From Oscillospiraceae bacterium (GTDB lineage Bacteria > Bacillota_A > Clostridia > Oscillospirales > Oscillospiraceae): 5,407 bases of DNA. The first letter of the stretch is position 1, and every line of letters begins with the position of its first letter. The translations under genes were made by a program, and so were the position numbers. The stretch covers positions 1-5,407 of the forward strand of contig JAGBAI010000107.1 of NCBI GenBank assembly GCA_017939025.1, written 5' to 3'. The notes beneath the pieces were generated by a model. That model ran no database searches, had not been told where the DNA came from, and saw only the letters and a list, made by a program, of their open reading frames with translations. Below, in pieces: positions 5,367 through 5,407 of the stretch.

Positions 5367-5407
5367 GAATGTACCCCTACAACACAGAAAAGGAGGTCTC
5401 TATGCTC
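5340..5407. repeat. 12-bp inverted repeat around a promoter and start codon
   Basis: GAGCATAGAGAC at 5340-5351 is the exact reverse complement of GTCTCTATGCTC at 5396-5407. The left arm overlaps the -35 box and the right arm covers the last base of the ribosome binding site, the spacer and the first two codons. Because the right arm reaches the last base of the window, the repeat may be longer. The left arm lies upstream of the transcription start, so it would act as DNA, not as an mRNA hairpin. Confidence 0.6.
5402..5407 (+). CDS. First two codons of a gene cut by the window edge
   Basis: ATG at 5402-5404 is followed by CTC (Met-Leu). A consensus AGGAGG at 5391-5396 lies 5 nt upstream, and the promoter at 5338-5366 points into it. 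The product cannot be told from two codons. The divergent position, the strong translation signals and the nearby inverted repeats would suit a transposase gene, but nothing in the visible sequence shows this. Confidence 0.5.

Overview
The window looks like a piece of a moderately GC-rich genome from the class Clostridia, most likely an Oscillospiraceae/Ruminococcaceae-type gut bacterium. This is inferred from strong AGGAG-type ribosome binding sites, the style of the SerA and lipoprotein sequences, and two dispersed palindromic repeats of a kind I associate with these genomes. No rRNA, tRNA, CRISPR array or complete mobile element is visible.

Layout. Positions 1-324 hold no convincing gene. 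They contain an imperfect hairpin (11-71), a GC-rich hairpin (108-131), a plausible promoter (230-258) and a strong hairpin in the predicted 5' leader (274-302). Three genes on the plus strand follow: an ApgM-family alkaline-phosphatase-superfamily enzyme (325-1527), serC (1650-2732) and serA (2899-4062). Each of the two gaps between them is filled by a different palindromic repeat (1539-1626 and 2731-2871). After serA come three back-to-back perfect stem-loops (4068-4197), which separate it from a convergent minus-strand lipoprotein gene with an LprI/DUF1311-like C-terminus (4199-5197). Beyond the lipoprotein promoter are another hairpin (5290-5318), a good plus-strand promoter (5338-5366) and the first two codons of a gene cut by the window edge (5402-5407). 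A 12-bp inverted repeat brackets that last promoter.

How the genes work together. SerA oxidises 3-phosphoglycerate to 3-phosphohydroxypyruvate and SerC transaminates that to O-phosphoserine, so the cluster makes two of the three steps of serine synthesis. The first gene could supply 3-phosphoglycerate as a cofactor-independent phosphoglycerate mutase. However, its motif PGSEVAN places it near a divergent subfamily that has been proposed to act as homoserine kinase, and no phosphoserine phosphatase gene is visible here. Its true substrate is the main open biochemical question in the window. I see no clearly new multi-gene system; the unusual material is mostly the density of palindromic and hairpin structure between genes.
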